A stretch of 64,000 bases of DNA from Chryseobacterium gotjawalense (lineage in GTDB: Bacteria > Bacteroidota > Bacteroidia > Flavobacteriales > Weeksellaceae). Below the pieces are notes generated by a model that worked only from the letters and a program-made list of their open reading frames with translations, did no database searches and was not told the DNA's origin. Positions 6,982-15,713 of the stretch are shown here, piece after piece (position 1 is the first letter of the stretch; the number at the start of each line of letters is the position of its first letter). Both the position numbers and the translations under genes were made by a program. The DNA lies in contig NZ_CP124855.1 in the NCBI RefSeq assembly GCF_030012525.1, positions 1,426,001-1,490,000 of the forward strand, read 5' to 3'.

Positions 6982-9495
6982 TTATTTATACGCTTCAATC
7001 GTTTTATTAATCAAATCAATTTGCTGATGAATGGTTGGGCTTGAAGGATTGGCTTTCAAAACCGCCATCTTTTTGGCAAGACCGTCTTTCAGAATCTGTA
7101 CAATCATCATTTTAGCCTGCGGATTATTTCCGATTTGACCTTTAACCTGTGTTAAAACTTTCGTTATATTTTCCGTAGCTTTCAAATTATCAGAACTCAT
7201 AATCCAGTTGAATCCCGCTTCTGCAGCATCTCCCAGTTCCGGTTTTTGAAATTTAATGAAAGGATAAAATGCCGCCGTCGATGCAATTGCAGGCATTTGT
7301 TTCTCGATTTTATTTTTTACAATAATCGGAAGAAGTTCTGCAATAACCTCATCACCTGCTCCTTCCAGATCAATTTTATCCGCTAAAGAAGCTATTCTTG
7401 ACGGATCAACCGCTGCAATCCCAGCAAGTGAATTCGCCTTCACCGAATTGGAAACTGCATTCATCCCTTTTTCAAAAAGTGGCAAATGTTTTTTATCTTT
7501 TGTTTTTCCTAAAGCGGAAATTGCCGCTCCCTGAACCAAAGTTTTCGGATCATTCGAAGCCATTTTTTCCACTTCAGAAATCGCCGCTTTTGCCTGATCC
7601 GGTTTAGATAAATCTAATCCGTTTAACGCTTTTATTCTAATTCTAAAATTGGAATCTTTCAGGCCGGCGACCAATACCTTTAAAAAAGCGGGATTCTTAG
7701 AAACGTTTTCGGCTGCATTTTCAACTGCGTTATATCGGCTCAGAAATTCGTTCGAATTTTGATATTGGGTAAAATACTGATCTGGAGTTTTATTATCTGT
7801 AAACTCGGCAAGCAAAACGCCATCGGCATTAATATTGACCAATTCAGGATTTTTTGAAACCGTAAAAGTGAAATCATTTTTTTCTTTCGCATCTACCCAA
7901 ACCTTTTTTCGGGAAGGTTTTCCGTTTTCGAAAATATCAATCGCCAAAGGAAACTGAAAGTTTTTACCAATCTGATTTTGACTGATCGAAATGGTTACTT
8001 CTTTTTTTACCGGTTCAAAAGTGGTGGTATAAGAAATTTTGGGATTTCCGCTGTCGAAATACCATTGGTTAAAGAACCAGTTTAAATCTTTGCCCGAAAC
8101 TTTTTCTAATGAAAGTCGAAGTTGGTGTGCTTCTCCTGTTCCGTATTCATTGGTTTTCAAATAATCGGTTAATCCGGCAAAAAAGGCATCGTCGCCCAAA
8201 TAATTCCGCAACATGTGAAGAATTGCGCCCCCTTTATTATAAGAAACGCCATCAAACATGTCTTCGCGCGAATGATAATTGAAACGCACCAAATCTTTAG
8301 AAATATTCGAAGGATCCATCATATATCCTCTTATCTCTTTCATTAATCCATAATCGGCGATATCTTTTCCGTATTTATGTTCGTTCCAAAGGTATTGCGA
8401 GTAGTTGGCGAAAGATTCGTTAACAGTCAGATTACTCCAACTTTCGGCAGTGACCAGATCGCCAAACCAGTGGTGAAATAATTCGTGCGCGATGGTATCT
8501 TCCCAGCGGTTTTCATCAATTAAATCGCCAGGTTTTTGCTGCGCAGATTCCTGATGAAGCGTTGCTGTAGTATTTTCCATCGCACCGGAAACGTAGTCTC
8601 TGCCTGTAATCTGGGCATATTTAGACCATGGATAATCGTAGTTTAATCTTTTGGAGAAAAACTCGATCATTTCCGGTGTGTTCCCGAAAATCTGTTTTGC
8701 ATAAGGTTCGTATTCTTTTTCAACGTAATAATCAACATCGATATTTCTCCATTTATCTTTCACAATCGCGTATTCGCCAACTCCCATGAAAAACAGATAA
8801 GGTGCATGTTTTTTGTCCATTACCCAATGGTCAGTTCGCAGTCCGTTTGCTTCTTTGGTAGAAGACTTCATTAAACCGTTGGATAACGTCACGTATTTAT
8901 CGGGAACGGTCATGTAAATTTCCTGCGTCGTTTTTTGATTGGTTTTATCAATGGTTGGAAACCAAGCAGAACTGGATTCCGTTTCACCTTGCGTCCAGAT
9001 CTGAGTCGGCTTATCTTTATCAGTTCCCTGCGCATTGATGAAATAGAGACCTTTAGCATCAGAAATTGCGGCGCTTCCCTGTTGAGTTACTTCATTGGGA
9101 CGGGCGGTATATTTGATATAAACGGTGTAATCCTGATTCCTGTTGTAAGTTTTATCGAGATTAATTTTGAGCATATCATTTTTATACTCGTATTTCAAAG
9201 GACTTTTGCTGCCACTTTTATCTAAAGCAACTTCGTGAATCAACATTCCTTTCGCATTCAGAACCAAAGAATCGGTCGGATAAAAGTATGGGGAAGCGGT
9301 GAGCCATTCTTCGCCAGCCATCTGTTCTTTCTGGTAATCGAAATTGACTTTTAATTTGGTGTGTTTCAGTTCCGTCATTTTGGTATGCGACGCTCTGTAG
9401 ATCTCAGTTCGACCAGAAGTATCGGTCTGTGCGAATGCGGTTTGGGAACTAAAAATCACACCCAATAAAAGTGCAGAAATTAATATTTTTTTCAT
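6982..9495 (-). CDS. M1 family metallo-aminopeptidase, exported
   Basis: An 837-residue protein with a signal peptide (MKKILISALLLGVIFSSQ, cleavage likely after TAFA). The M1 signatures are intact: GAMEN at residues 304-308, the zinc site HELFH at 337-341 and the third ligand E360 in NESFANY, giving HEXXH-x18-E. After the catalytic region the C-terminal 230 residues look like helical HEAT-type repeats (LKDSNFRIRIKALNGL, VQGAAISALGKTKDKK). It would remove N-terminal residues from peptides in the periplasm or at the surface. No T9SS sorting domain is visible at the C-terminus. It is a single gene with its own promoter region. Confidence 0.93.
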   Translation of the reverse strand: MKKILISALLLGVIFSSQTAFAQTDTSGRTEIYRASHTKMTELKHTKLKVNFDYQKEQMAGEEWLTASPYFYPTDSLVLNAKGMLIHEVALDKSGSKSPLKYEYKNDMLKINLDKTYNRNQDYTVYIKYTARPNEVTQQGSAAISDAKGLYFINAQGTDKDKPTQIWTQGETESSSAWFPTIDKTNQKTTQEIYMTVPDKYVTLSNGLMKSSTKEANGLRTDHWVMDKKHAPYLFFMGVGEYAIVKDKWRNIDVDYYVEKEYEPYAKQIFGNTPEMIEFFSKRLNYDYPWSKYAQITGRDYVSGAMENTTATLHQESAQQKPGDLIDENRWEDTIAHELFHHWFGDLVTAESWSNLTVNESFANYSQYLWNEHKYGKDIADYGLMKEIRGYMMDPSNISKDLVRFNYHSREDMFDGVSYNKGGAILHMLRNYLGDDAFFAGLTDYLKTNEYGTGEAHQLRLSLEKVSGKDLNWFFNQWYFDSGNPKISYTTTFEPVKKEVTISISQNQIGKNFQFPLAIDIFENGKPSRKKVWVDAKEKNDFTFTVSKNPELVNINADGVLLAEFTDNKTPDQYFTQYQNSNEFLSRYNAVENAAENVSKNPAFLKVLVAGLKDSNFRIRIKALNGLDLSKPDQAKAAISEVEKMASNDPKTLVQGAAISALGKTKDKKHLPLFEKGMNAVSNSVKANSLAGIAAVDPSRIASLADKIDLEGAGDEVIAELLPIIVKNKIEKQMPAIASTAAFYPFIKFQKPELGDAAEAGFNWIMSSDNLKATENITKVLTQVKGQIGNNPQAKMMIVQILKDGLAKKMAVLKANPSSPTIHQQIDLINKTIEAYK

Positions 9496-9604
9496 AATCT
9501 ATTTTATTGAATTTTTGAAAAGAGAGGTTGTTGAAATTGGTCTGTAATTTTCAGAAAAAGTTACAAAAAAAGCGAAGTTGTGCTTCACTGGAGTTTTGAT
9601 TGAA

Positions 9605-9910
9605 TTATTTTTCTAAAAGATTTTTCAGTTTTCTTGGATCTTGTTTACAATGCCAGAAAAGTTTAATAACGACTATATTTCCCTTAATCTCATAAAATAA
9701 TTTAACTTATTTTTTACCAACGAAAGCGTATTGAATTTGAGGAAAATTATCTAAAGATTGATGCTTAACAATCCCATCATTAATGGTTTGTTTGAATTTC
9801 TTAATATCGTTTTTAAAAGTATTAATTTCTCTTTTCGTCCATCTCAGTTTTAAGAAATCGAGAATTTTATTTAATGAAACTCTTGCCGTTGGAGAAATTA
9901 CAAATTTCAC
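9605..9910 (-). pseudogene. ParE/RelE-family toxin interrupted by one in-frame stop
   Basis: The first open part (9707-9910, 67 codons) begins MKFVISPTARVSL and contains ILDFLKLRWTKREI, the N-terminal pattern of ParE/RelE toxins. It ends at a TAA (9707-9709) after YAFVGKK. In exactly the same frame translation continues as VKLFYEIKGNIVVIKLFWHC and ends KNLLEK with a TAA at 9605-9607. That second part is the usual beta-strand C-terminus of the family (LFYEI...I.LFWxCRQDP). The whole frame would be about 101 residues, the normal length. The toxin therefore seems inactivated by a single nonsense change, unless the stop is read through or is a sequencing error. It overlaps the antitoxin gene by 4 nt. 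Confidence 0.85.
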
Positions 9911-10149
9911 TTTTTGTCAAAAATTTGGTCTAACAAATCATCGGTTAATTCTTGATAATTTCCTTTTTTATATTCGTTATCACTTTGCTCCATTACTTTC
10001 CCGAAATCTTCAGAATTTTCAATTTCTTCCCAAGAATAGTTTTTTTCTCCCTCGGAAATATCGAAACTTTTAACGCCTTTTATTTGTGACAAAAGTTTTT
10101 TAATGAAAGAAACATCTGCATTATCTTCTAATTTTATGGTAATTTCCAT
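9907..10149 (-). CDS. Putative antitoxin of the ParE/RelE-like pair
   Basis: An 80-residue acidic protein starting MEITIKLEDNADVSFIKKLL, with an Asp/Glu-rich C-terminus (QELTDDLLDQIFDKK). It sits directly ahead of the ParE-like gene with an ATGA overlap, the arrangement typical of type II toxin-antitoxin operons. I recognise no DNA-binding motif; the beta-strand start resembles small DUF2683-like proteins found beside such toxins in Bacteroidota. The antitoxin role is inferred from position. It is intact although its partner carries a stop. Confidence 0.65.
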   Translation of the reverse strand: MEITIKLEDNADVSFIKKLLSQIKGVKSFDISEGEKNYSWEEIENSEDFGKVMEQSDNEYKKGNYQELTDDLLDQIFDKK

Positions 10150-10221
10150 CGCTGTATTTTTATCAAAGTTAAAGATTTATTTGTGAACTTTTTCTAAATT
10201 AAAGAATTCTCATCAAGTGAT

Positions 10222-11016
10222 TTATACCGCAACCGGCGCTTTAATTCCCGGTTCAGGATTATAATTTTCTAAAGTAAAATCCTCAAAATCGAAATCGAAA
10301 ATATCTTTAATTTCTGGATTTAATTTCATAGTTGGTAAAGCTTTTGGCGTTCTTAAAAGCTGTTTATTTACTTGCTCAAAATGATTGTTATAAATATGAA
10401 CATCGCCAAAAGTGTGTATATAATCGCCGACTTCTAAACCGCAAACCTGCGCAACCATCATCAACAGCAAAGCATAACTTGCGATATTGAACGGAACGCC
10501 CAGAAAAACATCTGCGCTTCTTTGATAGAGTTGCAAAGATAATTTTCCATCAGCAACATAAAACTGAAACAAAGCGTGACAAGGCGCTAAAGCCATATTT
10601 GGAATTTCCGCCACGTTCCAGGCGGAAACGATTAATCTTCGGGAATCGGGATTTTTTTTGATCTGGTCAATAACTTCTGTAATCTGATCGACTACTTTTC
10701 CGTTTGCTCCGGTCCAGCTTCGCCATTGTGCGCCGTAAACAGGACCTAGATCTCCGTTTTCATCGGCCCATTCATTCCAGATCGAAACGCCGTTATCATT
10801 CAAATATTTAATATTGGTATCACCTTTTAAAAACCAAAGCAATTCATAAATAATCGATTTTAAATGAACTTTTTTTGTGGTCATTAAAGGAAAACCTTTC
10901 GACAAATCGTAACGCAACTGGTATCCAAAAACGCTTCTTGTGCCGGTGCCGGTTCGGTCGGTTTTATCGGTTCCGTTGTCTAAAATATGCTGAAGAAGAT
11001 CGAGGTAGTTTTGCAT
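10222..11016 (-). CDS. thyA: Thymidylate synthase
   Basis: At 264 residues this matches E. coli ThyA (264). The catalytic cysteine is C146 in [14 protein letters not shown], the same position as in E. coli. Also seen are the phosphate-binding DRTGTGT near the N-terminus, RRLIVSAWN, and the folate/dUMP-binding [20 protein letters not shown]. It makes dTMP from dUMP with methylene-tetrahydrofolate in the cytoplasm. Its minus-strand neighbours are the GreA-like gene upstream and the toxin-antitoxin pair downstream; no dihydrofolate reductase gene is adjacent. Confidence 0.98.
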   Translation of the reverse strand: MQNYLDLLQHILDNGTDKTDRTGTGTRSVFGYQLRYDLSKGFPLMTTKKVHLKSIIYELLWFLKGDTNIKYLNDNGVSIWNEWADENGDLGPVYGAQWRSWTGANGKVVDQITEVIDQIKKNPDSRRLIVSAWNVAEIPNMALAPCHALFQFYVADGKLSLQLYQRSADVFLGVPFNIASYALLLMMVAQVCGLEVGDYIHTFGDVHIYNNHFEQVNKQLLRTPKALPTMKLNPEIKDIFDFDFEDFTLENYNPEPGIKAPVAV

Positions 11017-11088
11017 TGATTGAATGTGTTGAAGTGATGATGCGTTAATTTGAAAATTAAATTTGACAGACGATAACGGTTTTCAAAT

Positions 11089-11529
11089 TTACCAAATTTT
11101 TACAATGTTCTGTTTTATCTTATTTAAATAAAATTCTTCGCCTTCACATTTTCCTGTCATTGCCAGTGCTAAAGGACTTTCTGGTGATATTAAAAATATT
11201 TTTTGATTGTGATTTTCAATATTTCCTAAAGAAACTGCGATGTAAAACAATCCTTTATCCGTTTCTACCAAACTTCCCAAACCGATTATCTGATGAAGAT
11301 TGGTATTGATTGATTTTAAAGAATTTTTCGCCCTTACATTTTCATTCAGTTGAACTTGCAGATTATTGATTTCCTGCTGAACCATTTCCCGCGATGTTTC
11401 ATACTTATCGCCCATCGAACTTTTGGTTTCGTTGTTGGAAGCTCGGGTTTCGGCAATTAAATTTTCTAAATTTTTAATTTTTTCGGCGAGTTTTGTTTTG
11501 ACGATATTTAAAATGTCTTGTTTATTCAT
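11089..11529 (-). CDS. GreA/GreB-like C-terminal domain protein (copy 1)
   Basis: A 146-residue protein. The first 75 residues are predicted coiled coil (KLAEKIKNLENLIAET, then YETSREMVQQEINNLQVQL). The C-terminal half has a small beta domain with GLGSLVETDKGLFYIAVSLG and ISPESPLALAMTGKCEGEEF, like the FKBP-type C-terminal domain of Gre factors. Family members in flavobacteria are often left as hypothetical or misnamed. Gre factors rescue backtracked RNA polymerase, but the acidic coiled-coil tip was not identifiable, so that role is uncertain. A paralogue with the same layout lies at 49279-49728. Confidence 0.65.
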   Translation of the reverse strand: MNKQDILNIVKTKLAEKIKNLENLIAETRASNNETKSSMGDKYETSREMVQQEINNLQVQLNENVRAKNSLKSINTNLHQIIGLGSLVETDKGLFYIAVSLGNIENHNQKIFLISPESPLALAMTGKCEGEEFYLNKIKQNIVKIW

Positions 11530-11548
11530 TTCTTTGATTTGTGGAGTT

Positions 11549-11612
11549 ACCCTTTCAGCGTTTTTTTCCTTATTTGAAATTCTTTTTCGGGTAGTGAAAA
11601 CGCTGAAAGGGT
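11549..11612. repeat. REPIN-like inverted repeat, downstream flank of the RAYT gene
   Basis: ACCCTTTCAGCGTTTT (11549-11564) and its exact reverse complement at 11597-11612 form a 16-bp perfect inverted repeat separated by 32 nt. The same arm sequence occurs on the other side of the transposase gene (12255-12315). GTAG lies 2 nt before the second arm. Confidence 0.8.
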
Positions 11613-11621
11613 TTTGTTATT

Positions 11622-12215
11622 TTAAAAAATTAAATCTTCATCATTCAAATTTTCATGGCAAAAAATGAAATTTTCTTTTCCGCCAAATAATTCAATTACT
11701 TCTTCCCGCATAATTTTGGTTGAATTCTCGGAAATAATTGCATTGAATGAACTCCATTTATAATCTTTCACCTTTTCACAAAAACCATGATTTACCGGAT
11801 TTGAATGAATATAAACAATCAATCTTTTCAAATATGCTTCGTCTTCAATTCTTTTGCGCTCAAAAGGTTTTTCAAAAAGACTTCCTGTTCTTTCATATTT
11901 TTTATTTACAGCCTGTGAATAAGCATTAAAAAAATGAGACAATTGCCTAGACGCTGAAATTATTTTGGGTTTAATAACCGTTGTGTATTTTAGCTCATGT
12001 TCTTTTACAGAACTTTTTTCTTTAATTCTTAACAAAAAATGAAAATGATTTTTCATTAAACAATATGCATAAACATCGGCAATTGGTAAAACATAACGAT
12101 GCATCAATTTTGTAAAATAGGCATAGTTTTGTTCTTCAATGAAAATATTTTCACTGTTATTTCCTCTGTTATAAATGTGATAGAAAAATCCTTCTTCTAA
12201 ATTGTCAATTTTCAT
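11622..12215 (-). CDS. REP-associated tyrosine transposase (RAYT, Y1 family)
   Basis: A 197-residue protein of the Y1 transposase superfamily. FYHIYNRGNN starts the fold, and CLMKNHFHFLLRI carries the HUH-type His-x-His metal site (residues in NHFHF). A tyrosine-containing helix follows (AYSQAVNKKYERTGSLFEKPF), then LKRLIVYIHSNPVNHGF. RAYTs are domesticated single-copy relatives of IS200/IS605 transposases and act on short palindromic REP sequences. Here inverted-repeat elements with matching arms flank the gene on both sides, which strongly supports the RAYT reading over an ordinary insertion sequence. All key residues seem present, so it may be active. Confidence 0.9.
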   Translation of the reverse strand: MKIDNLEEGFFYHIYNRGNNSENIFIEEQNYAYFTKLMHRYVLPIADVYAYCLMKNHFHFLLRIKEKSSVKEHELKYTTVIKPKIISASRQLSHFFNAYSQAVNKKYERTGSLFEKPFERKRIEDEAYLKRLIVYIHSNPVNHGFCEKVKDYKWSSFNAIISENSTKIMREEVIELFGGKENFIFCHENLNDEDLIF

Positions 12216-12254
12216 ATTTTGAAATTAAGAAAAATTTTGTTTCCAATTCAAAAA

Positions 12255-12315
12255 ACCCTTTCAGCATTTTATCATTAGAAAAGGAATATATCAAAAGACG
12301 AAACGCTGAAAGGGT
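12255..12315. repeat. REPIN-like inverted repeat, upstream flank of the RAYT gene
   Basis: ACCCTTTCAGCATTTT (12255-12270) faces an arm ending AAACGCTGAAAGGGT (12301-12315). The two arms pair with one or two mismatches around a spacer of about 30 nt. The arm sequence matches the perfect copy at 11549-11612. Confidence 0.75.
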
Positions 12316-12361
12316 GTCTTAGGTTTGAAACACATTTATTTCTCGAAAAATATTTATTAAA

Positions 12362-12379
12362 AACGGGCCAAAGCCCGTT
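12362..12379 (-). terminator. Terminator of the amylase gene
   Basis: AACGGGC (12362-12368) pairs with GCCCGTT (12373-12379). On the minus strand the stem is followed by a T-rich run (TTTTTAATAAA). A nearly identical hairpin ends the LLM oxidoreductase gene at 27473-27490. Confidence 0.8.
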
Positions 12380-12406
12380 CCTATTGACATTTTAAAAAGA
12401 GGTCAT

Positions 12407-13753
12407 TTATTTCTCCATTACGGCATAACCGCCTACAGGCAAATAAAAACTTTTATCCTGAGCAAAATCCTTTACCGGACCGGAAAAAACATTTTTAAAA
12501 ATTCCGGCAGCATTCTCATCATCGATGGTAAAAGAAACCGCTTCTTTAGAAAAATTTAAAACAGTCAAAACCTCATCTTTCCCATTTTTTCTAACAAAAG
12601 CTAAAACTTTATCATCGGCAGAAGTTTTTAACAGGTGCGTTGATGCAGCTGCGTCGCCACCTCTTAATGCGGGATTATTGGCTTTTAAGTTAAATAACGT
12701 TTTGTAGAAATCCGCCATTTGATAATTTCCGTTCCAGTCAATGACATCTTTTTCAAAAAACTCTAAACGTTTCATATTCGGCAATTCCTGACCGGAGTAC
12801 ATTAATGGAATCCCGTCCCAGGTGGCAGAAAAAACAGCCAAAGGTTTTGCGATCACGCCATATTTTTCATACTCAGTTCCGTTCCAGGTATTTTCGTCAT
12901 GGTTGGTCGTAAACCAGGCTCTCATAGATTGGTCACCAATTGCAGTATATTTTTGAAGTAAATCCTTTAACTCAGAAAGTGGAAGATTTTTTTTGTAATA
13001 ATCTTCGGTTTTGTGCATCCAGGTCCAGGAATAACTGGCATCGAAAACTTTACCGTATTCCGGATTTTCGAGTTCATCAAATTCACCGATGAAAAATAAG
13101 GGTTTTATCTTTTCAATTTCGGGTCTTGCCTGTTCCCAGAAATCGACTTCTACCCAACTTGCCAAATCACAGCGGAATCCATCGATATTGGTTTCACGAA
13201 CCCAAAATTTCATGGCATCGATCATTGCTTTTCTCAGGTCAGGATTTGAATAATCCAGCTCGATGATATCGTCCATTCCAGAAGCAATGTGGAATTTTCC
13301 GTCTTCATCGTGAAGATAATATTCGGGATGAGAAACCGTCCAGACATGATCCCAACCGGTGTGATTGGCAACCCAATCGATGATCACTTTGAAACCCATT
13401 TTATGTGCTTCATTCACCAAATGTTTGAAATCTTCCAAAGTTCCGAATTCCGGATTGATGGAAACGTAATCGTGCGCTGCGTACTGACTTCCCATTGTTC
13501 CCTTTTTCACTTTCTGGGAAATGGGGGTAATCGGCATGAACCACAACGTCTTCACGCCCATTTCTTTCAGGCGCGGCATTTCTTTTTCAAAAGCGCGGAA
13601 TGTTCCTTCCTGGGTATATTGTCTGAGGTTAACTTCGTAGATATTCGTCGTATGTTTCCACTCGCTGGGTAAATCCATTTGTTTCGTATTTTTTTGGGTG
13701 GTGCAGGAAATCACTCCTATTCCCAGAATTGCTAAAAGAATCAGTCTTTTCAT
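12407..13753 (-). CDS. GH13 alpha-amylase family lipoprotein
   Basis: A 448-residue protein with a lipoprotein signal (lipobox GVISC, Cys at residue 17), so it is exported and lipid-anchored. The GH13 barrel motifs are all visible: VIIDWVANHTG (region I), DGFRCDLA with nucleophile D196 (region II), FFIGEFDE with acid/base E224 (region III) and TTNHDEN with D286 (region IV). A beta-sandwich C-terminal domain ends the protein. It should cleave alpha-1,4-glucans or short maltooligosaccharides at the cell surface or in the periplasm. No SusC/SusD genes or other glycan genes are adjacent. A TATATTTG promoter element lies just upstream. Confidence 0.93.
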   Translation of the reverse strand: MKRLILLAILGIGVISCTTQKNTKQMDLPSEWKHTTNIYEVNLRQYTQEGTFRAFEKEMPRLKEMGVKTLWFMPITPISQKVKKGTMGSQYAAHDYVSINPEFGTLEDFKHLVNEAHKMGFKVIIDWVANHTGWDHVWTVSHPEYYLHDEDGKFHIASGMDDIIELDYSNPDLRKAMIDAMKFWVRETNIDGFRCDLASWVEVDFWEQARPEIEKIKPLFFIGEFDELENPEYGKVFDASYSWTWMHKTEDYYKKNLPLSELKDLLQKYTAIGDQSMRAWFTTNHDENTWNGTEYEKYGVIAKPLAVFSATWDGIPLMYSGQELPNMKRLEFFEKDVIDWNGNYQMADFYKTLFNLKANNPALRGGDAAASTHLLKTSADDKVLAFVRKNGKDEVLTVLNFSKEAVSFTIDDENAAGIFKNVFSGPVKDFAQDKSFYLPVGGYAVMEK

Positions 13754-13769
13754 AGGTTAAGATTTAAGG

Positions 13770-13777
13770 CAAATATA
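13770..13777 (-). promoter_or_regulatory. -7 promoter element for the amylase gene
   Basis: Minus-strand TATATTTG fits TAnnTTTG, 16 nt before the ATG at 13753. Confidence 0.55.
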
Positions 13778-13881
13778 TCGTTTATTATTCAAATTTGCCA
13801 AGTATGACGGTGGCTAAATTGCCGATTGCTGATATAAAACATTAACAAAATGAGTTTCTGAATCTGTATTTTCTCCATTAA

Positions 13882-13908
13882 AAAAACCCCGAGGTTTTCG
13901 AGGTTTTT
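13882..13908 (-). terminator. Terminator of the pRiA4b-like gene
   Basis: An inverted repeat of about 10 bp with one mismatch (AAAAACCCCG against CGAGGTTTTT) lies 17 nt beyond the stop codon at 13925. It is flanked by A and T runs. Confidence 0.75.
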
Positions 13909-13924
13909 ATTATTTACAGATCAA

Positions 13925-14509
13925 TTAGTTTAGATCGTCATCGAAGTTGCCATCGTCATCGAAGTCTTCGTCATCATCAAAATCATCATCGTCGTCATCG
14001 TCATCAACTTCAAAACTGGTGGCTTTAAATTCGTCCTCAAAACTTGGAAATTCGTCATCGGATAAAGGGATTACACTATTTCTTTTTGCTTTTGCTCCTG
14101 TTTTAGTAGGCGCTTTCAGCGGCATTTTGCCAAATCTGAAGACGGTAATGGGATAATTTACGGCAGGTTTCTCGTCGATAATTTCAATGAGTTCACAAAA
14201 GAATTCCCACAAATCCATGAATCCATATTGGAAATGAATTTTGTCTCCTGATTTTTGAAAGGCCTCGGTGATATAAATATCAGACATAATTTCTCCTTCA
14301 CCGTCGTCACTCATGTCTTCCAGTGGTACAGTTTTTACCACCACTCCATCTTCATCCAGGATATTGAAAACAGACAAATCATCACCCATCAATGAAAATG
14401 CACTTTTGATTCCCAAGTGCAGGTTCCAAAGATTTTGCTTGTCTTTAATTTCAACATCTCTGAAAATATTCTCTTTGGTGTCTAAAATAATTCGGAGTTT
14501 GTAAACCAT
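13925..14509 (-). CDS. Plasmid pRiA4b ORF-3-like protein
   Basis: A 194-residue protein starting MVYKLRIILDTKENIFRDVE. It shows the PRiA4_ORF3 fold pattern: KIHFQYGFMDLWEFFCELIE corresponds to the family's D-x-W-x-(H/F) segment. The last 35 residues are almost pure Asp with a few Phe, Glu and Asn, encoded by a GAT/GAC-rich tract. The family is found on plasmids and in transposon passenger regions, but in Bacteroidota it is also a common chromosomal gene. No function is established. The acidic tail could bind cations or basic proteins. A TATATTTG promoter element lies upstream at 14558-14565. Confidence 0.7.
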   Translation of the reverse strand: MVYKLRIILDTKENIFRDVEIKDKQNLWNLHLGIKSAFSLMGDDLSVFNILDEDGVVVKTVPLEDMSDDGEGEIMSDIYITEAFQKSGDKIHFQYGFMDLWEFFCELIEIIDEKPAVNYPITVFRFGKMPLKAPTKTGAKAKRNSVIPLSDDEFPSFEDEFKATSFEVDDDDDDDDFDDDEDFDDDGNFDDDLN

Positions 14510-14557
14510 TATTACCTTAAATTTTTACGATTAATTATTAGTTTTATTCTTCGACTG

Positions 14558-14565
14558 CAAATATA
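14558..14565 (-). promoter_or_regulatory. -7 promoter element for the pRiA4b-like gene
   Basis: Minus-strand TATATTTG fits TAnnTTTG and lies about 49 nt upstream of the ATG at 14509. Confidence 0.5.
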
Positions 14566-14638
14566 AAACAATTGAAATTTGGCAAAAAAATTATTACAGA
14601 CTTTTTATTAAAAAGTTTTGCTTAAATTTCTCGCCTTT

Positions 14639-15670
14639 CTAAATCGTTTTGGGCAAAGAAAAACTGAATCGCGTACCTTCCAGGTAAACACTTTCTACGG
14701 AGATATTTTCCCCATGTGCTTCTAAAATATGTTTTACAATCGCCAGGCCGAGACCCGAGCCGCCATCATTTCTATTTCTGCTGGATTCAATCCGGTAAAA
14801 CCGCTCGAAAATCCGATGCAGCATTTCTGGTTTGATGCCCATTCCATTGTCTTTAACTTCGACCAAAACTTTTTGATTTTCAAGACTTGTTTTGATGGTT
14901 ACCGTGGCACTTTCGCGGTTGGAATAATAAATGGCGTTCGAAATTAAATTGATTAAAACCTGCGAAATTTTTTGTTTATCTGCCTTCACCAACATTTGAT
15001 TTGAAGAAGTTTCCAGAATAATTTTGGTGTTTTTTTTCTGGGCTTCCAAATCCAGGATGTCAATAAGTTCACGGATAAGGTGATTGAGATCGAAGCGGCT
15101 TTCAGATAAAGTAATCTCGCCACTTTCGAACTGATTCATCATGTCTAAATCCTTCACTATATTAAGTAACCTCTCCACAGATTTATCAATTCTCTCCAGG
15201 TATTTATCACGGATTGCCAGGTTTTCTACGCCACCTTCCAACAAAGTATCCACATAACCCTGAATCGTAAAAAGCGGTGTTTTCATTTCATGAGAGATAT
15301 TACCGATGTATTCTTTGCGGTAGGTTTCCATTCCTTTCATCGTATCGATTTCGGCGGTGTTTTTGAGATTGAGATCCGAAACTCTTTGACCCAATTCCTT
15401 GAAATTCAAATCATTATCTTCATCGGTTAATTCTTCGGGTAAAATGGTTGAGATTTTCCTGATCTGTCTTTTTCCGTAAAAATTAAAAAGAAAATCGACC
15501 ACCAAATAATTGATAATACCCAAAATAAGAGCGCCCAAAATTAAGGCCTGAAAAAACTGCTGCCTGTTTTCCGGAAAGGAATGTTTCACAGAATCGAAAA
15601 CGTATACCAGCAAAAGCATAACGACGGTAAGGAATAAGGAGGCTAGAAAAGTAAGACGGTAAAATTTCAT
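14639..15670 (-). CDS. PhoR-like sensor histidine kinase
   Basis: A 343-residue sensor kinase with two membrane helices (about 7-25 and 40-62) and almost no periplasmic loop between them, as in PhoR. The H box is YIGNISHEMKTPLF with phospho-acceptor H127. The ATPase domain shows the N box (QVLINLISNAIYYS), the G1 box (VKDNGMGIKPEML), the F box (ERFYRIESSR) and the G2 box (GGSGLGLAIVKHIL). No PAS domain was recognised. It would phosphorylate the response regulator encoded 43 nt upstream. The pairing resembles PhoB-PhoR, but no phosphate transport genes are in the window, so the signal is inferred. Confidence 0.92.
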   Translation of the reverse strand: MKFYRLTFLASLFLTVVMLLLVYVFDSVKHSFPENRQQFFQALILGALILGIINYLVVDFLFNFYGKRQIRKISTILPEELTDEDNDLNFKELGQRVSDLNLKNTAEIDTMKGMETYRKEYIGNISHEMKTPLFTIQGYVDTLLEGGVENLAIRDKYLERIDKSVERLLNIVKDLDMMNQFESGEITLSESRFDLNHLIRELIDILDLEAQKKNTKIILETSSNQMLVKADKQKISQVLINLISNAIYYSNRESATVTIKTSLENQKVLVEVKDNGMGIKPEMLHRIFERFYRIESSRNRNDGGSGLGLAIVKHILEAHGENISVESVYLEGTRFSFSLPKTI

Positions 15671-15713
15671 TATTTAGTAAATTAATTGGGTAGAAGATGC
15701 TAATTTACTAAAG

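Noticed and set aside
11622-12215. Ordinary IS200/IS605 insertion sequence
   Set aside because: No tnpB or IS ends. Flanking short inverted repeats fit a single-gene RAYT better.
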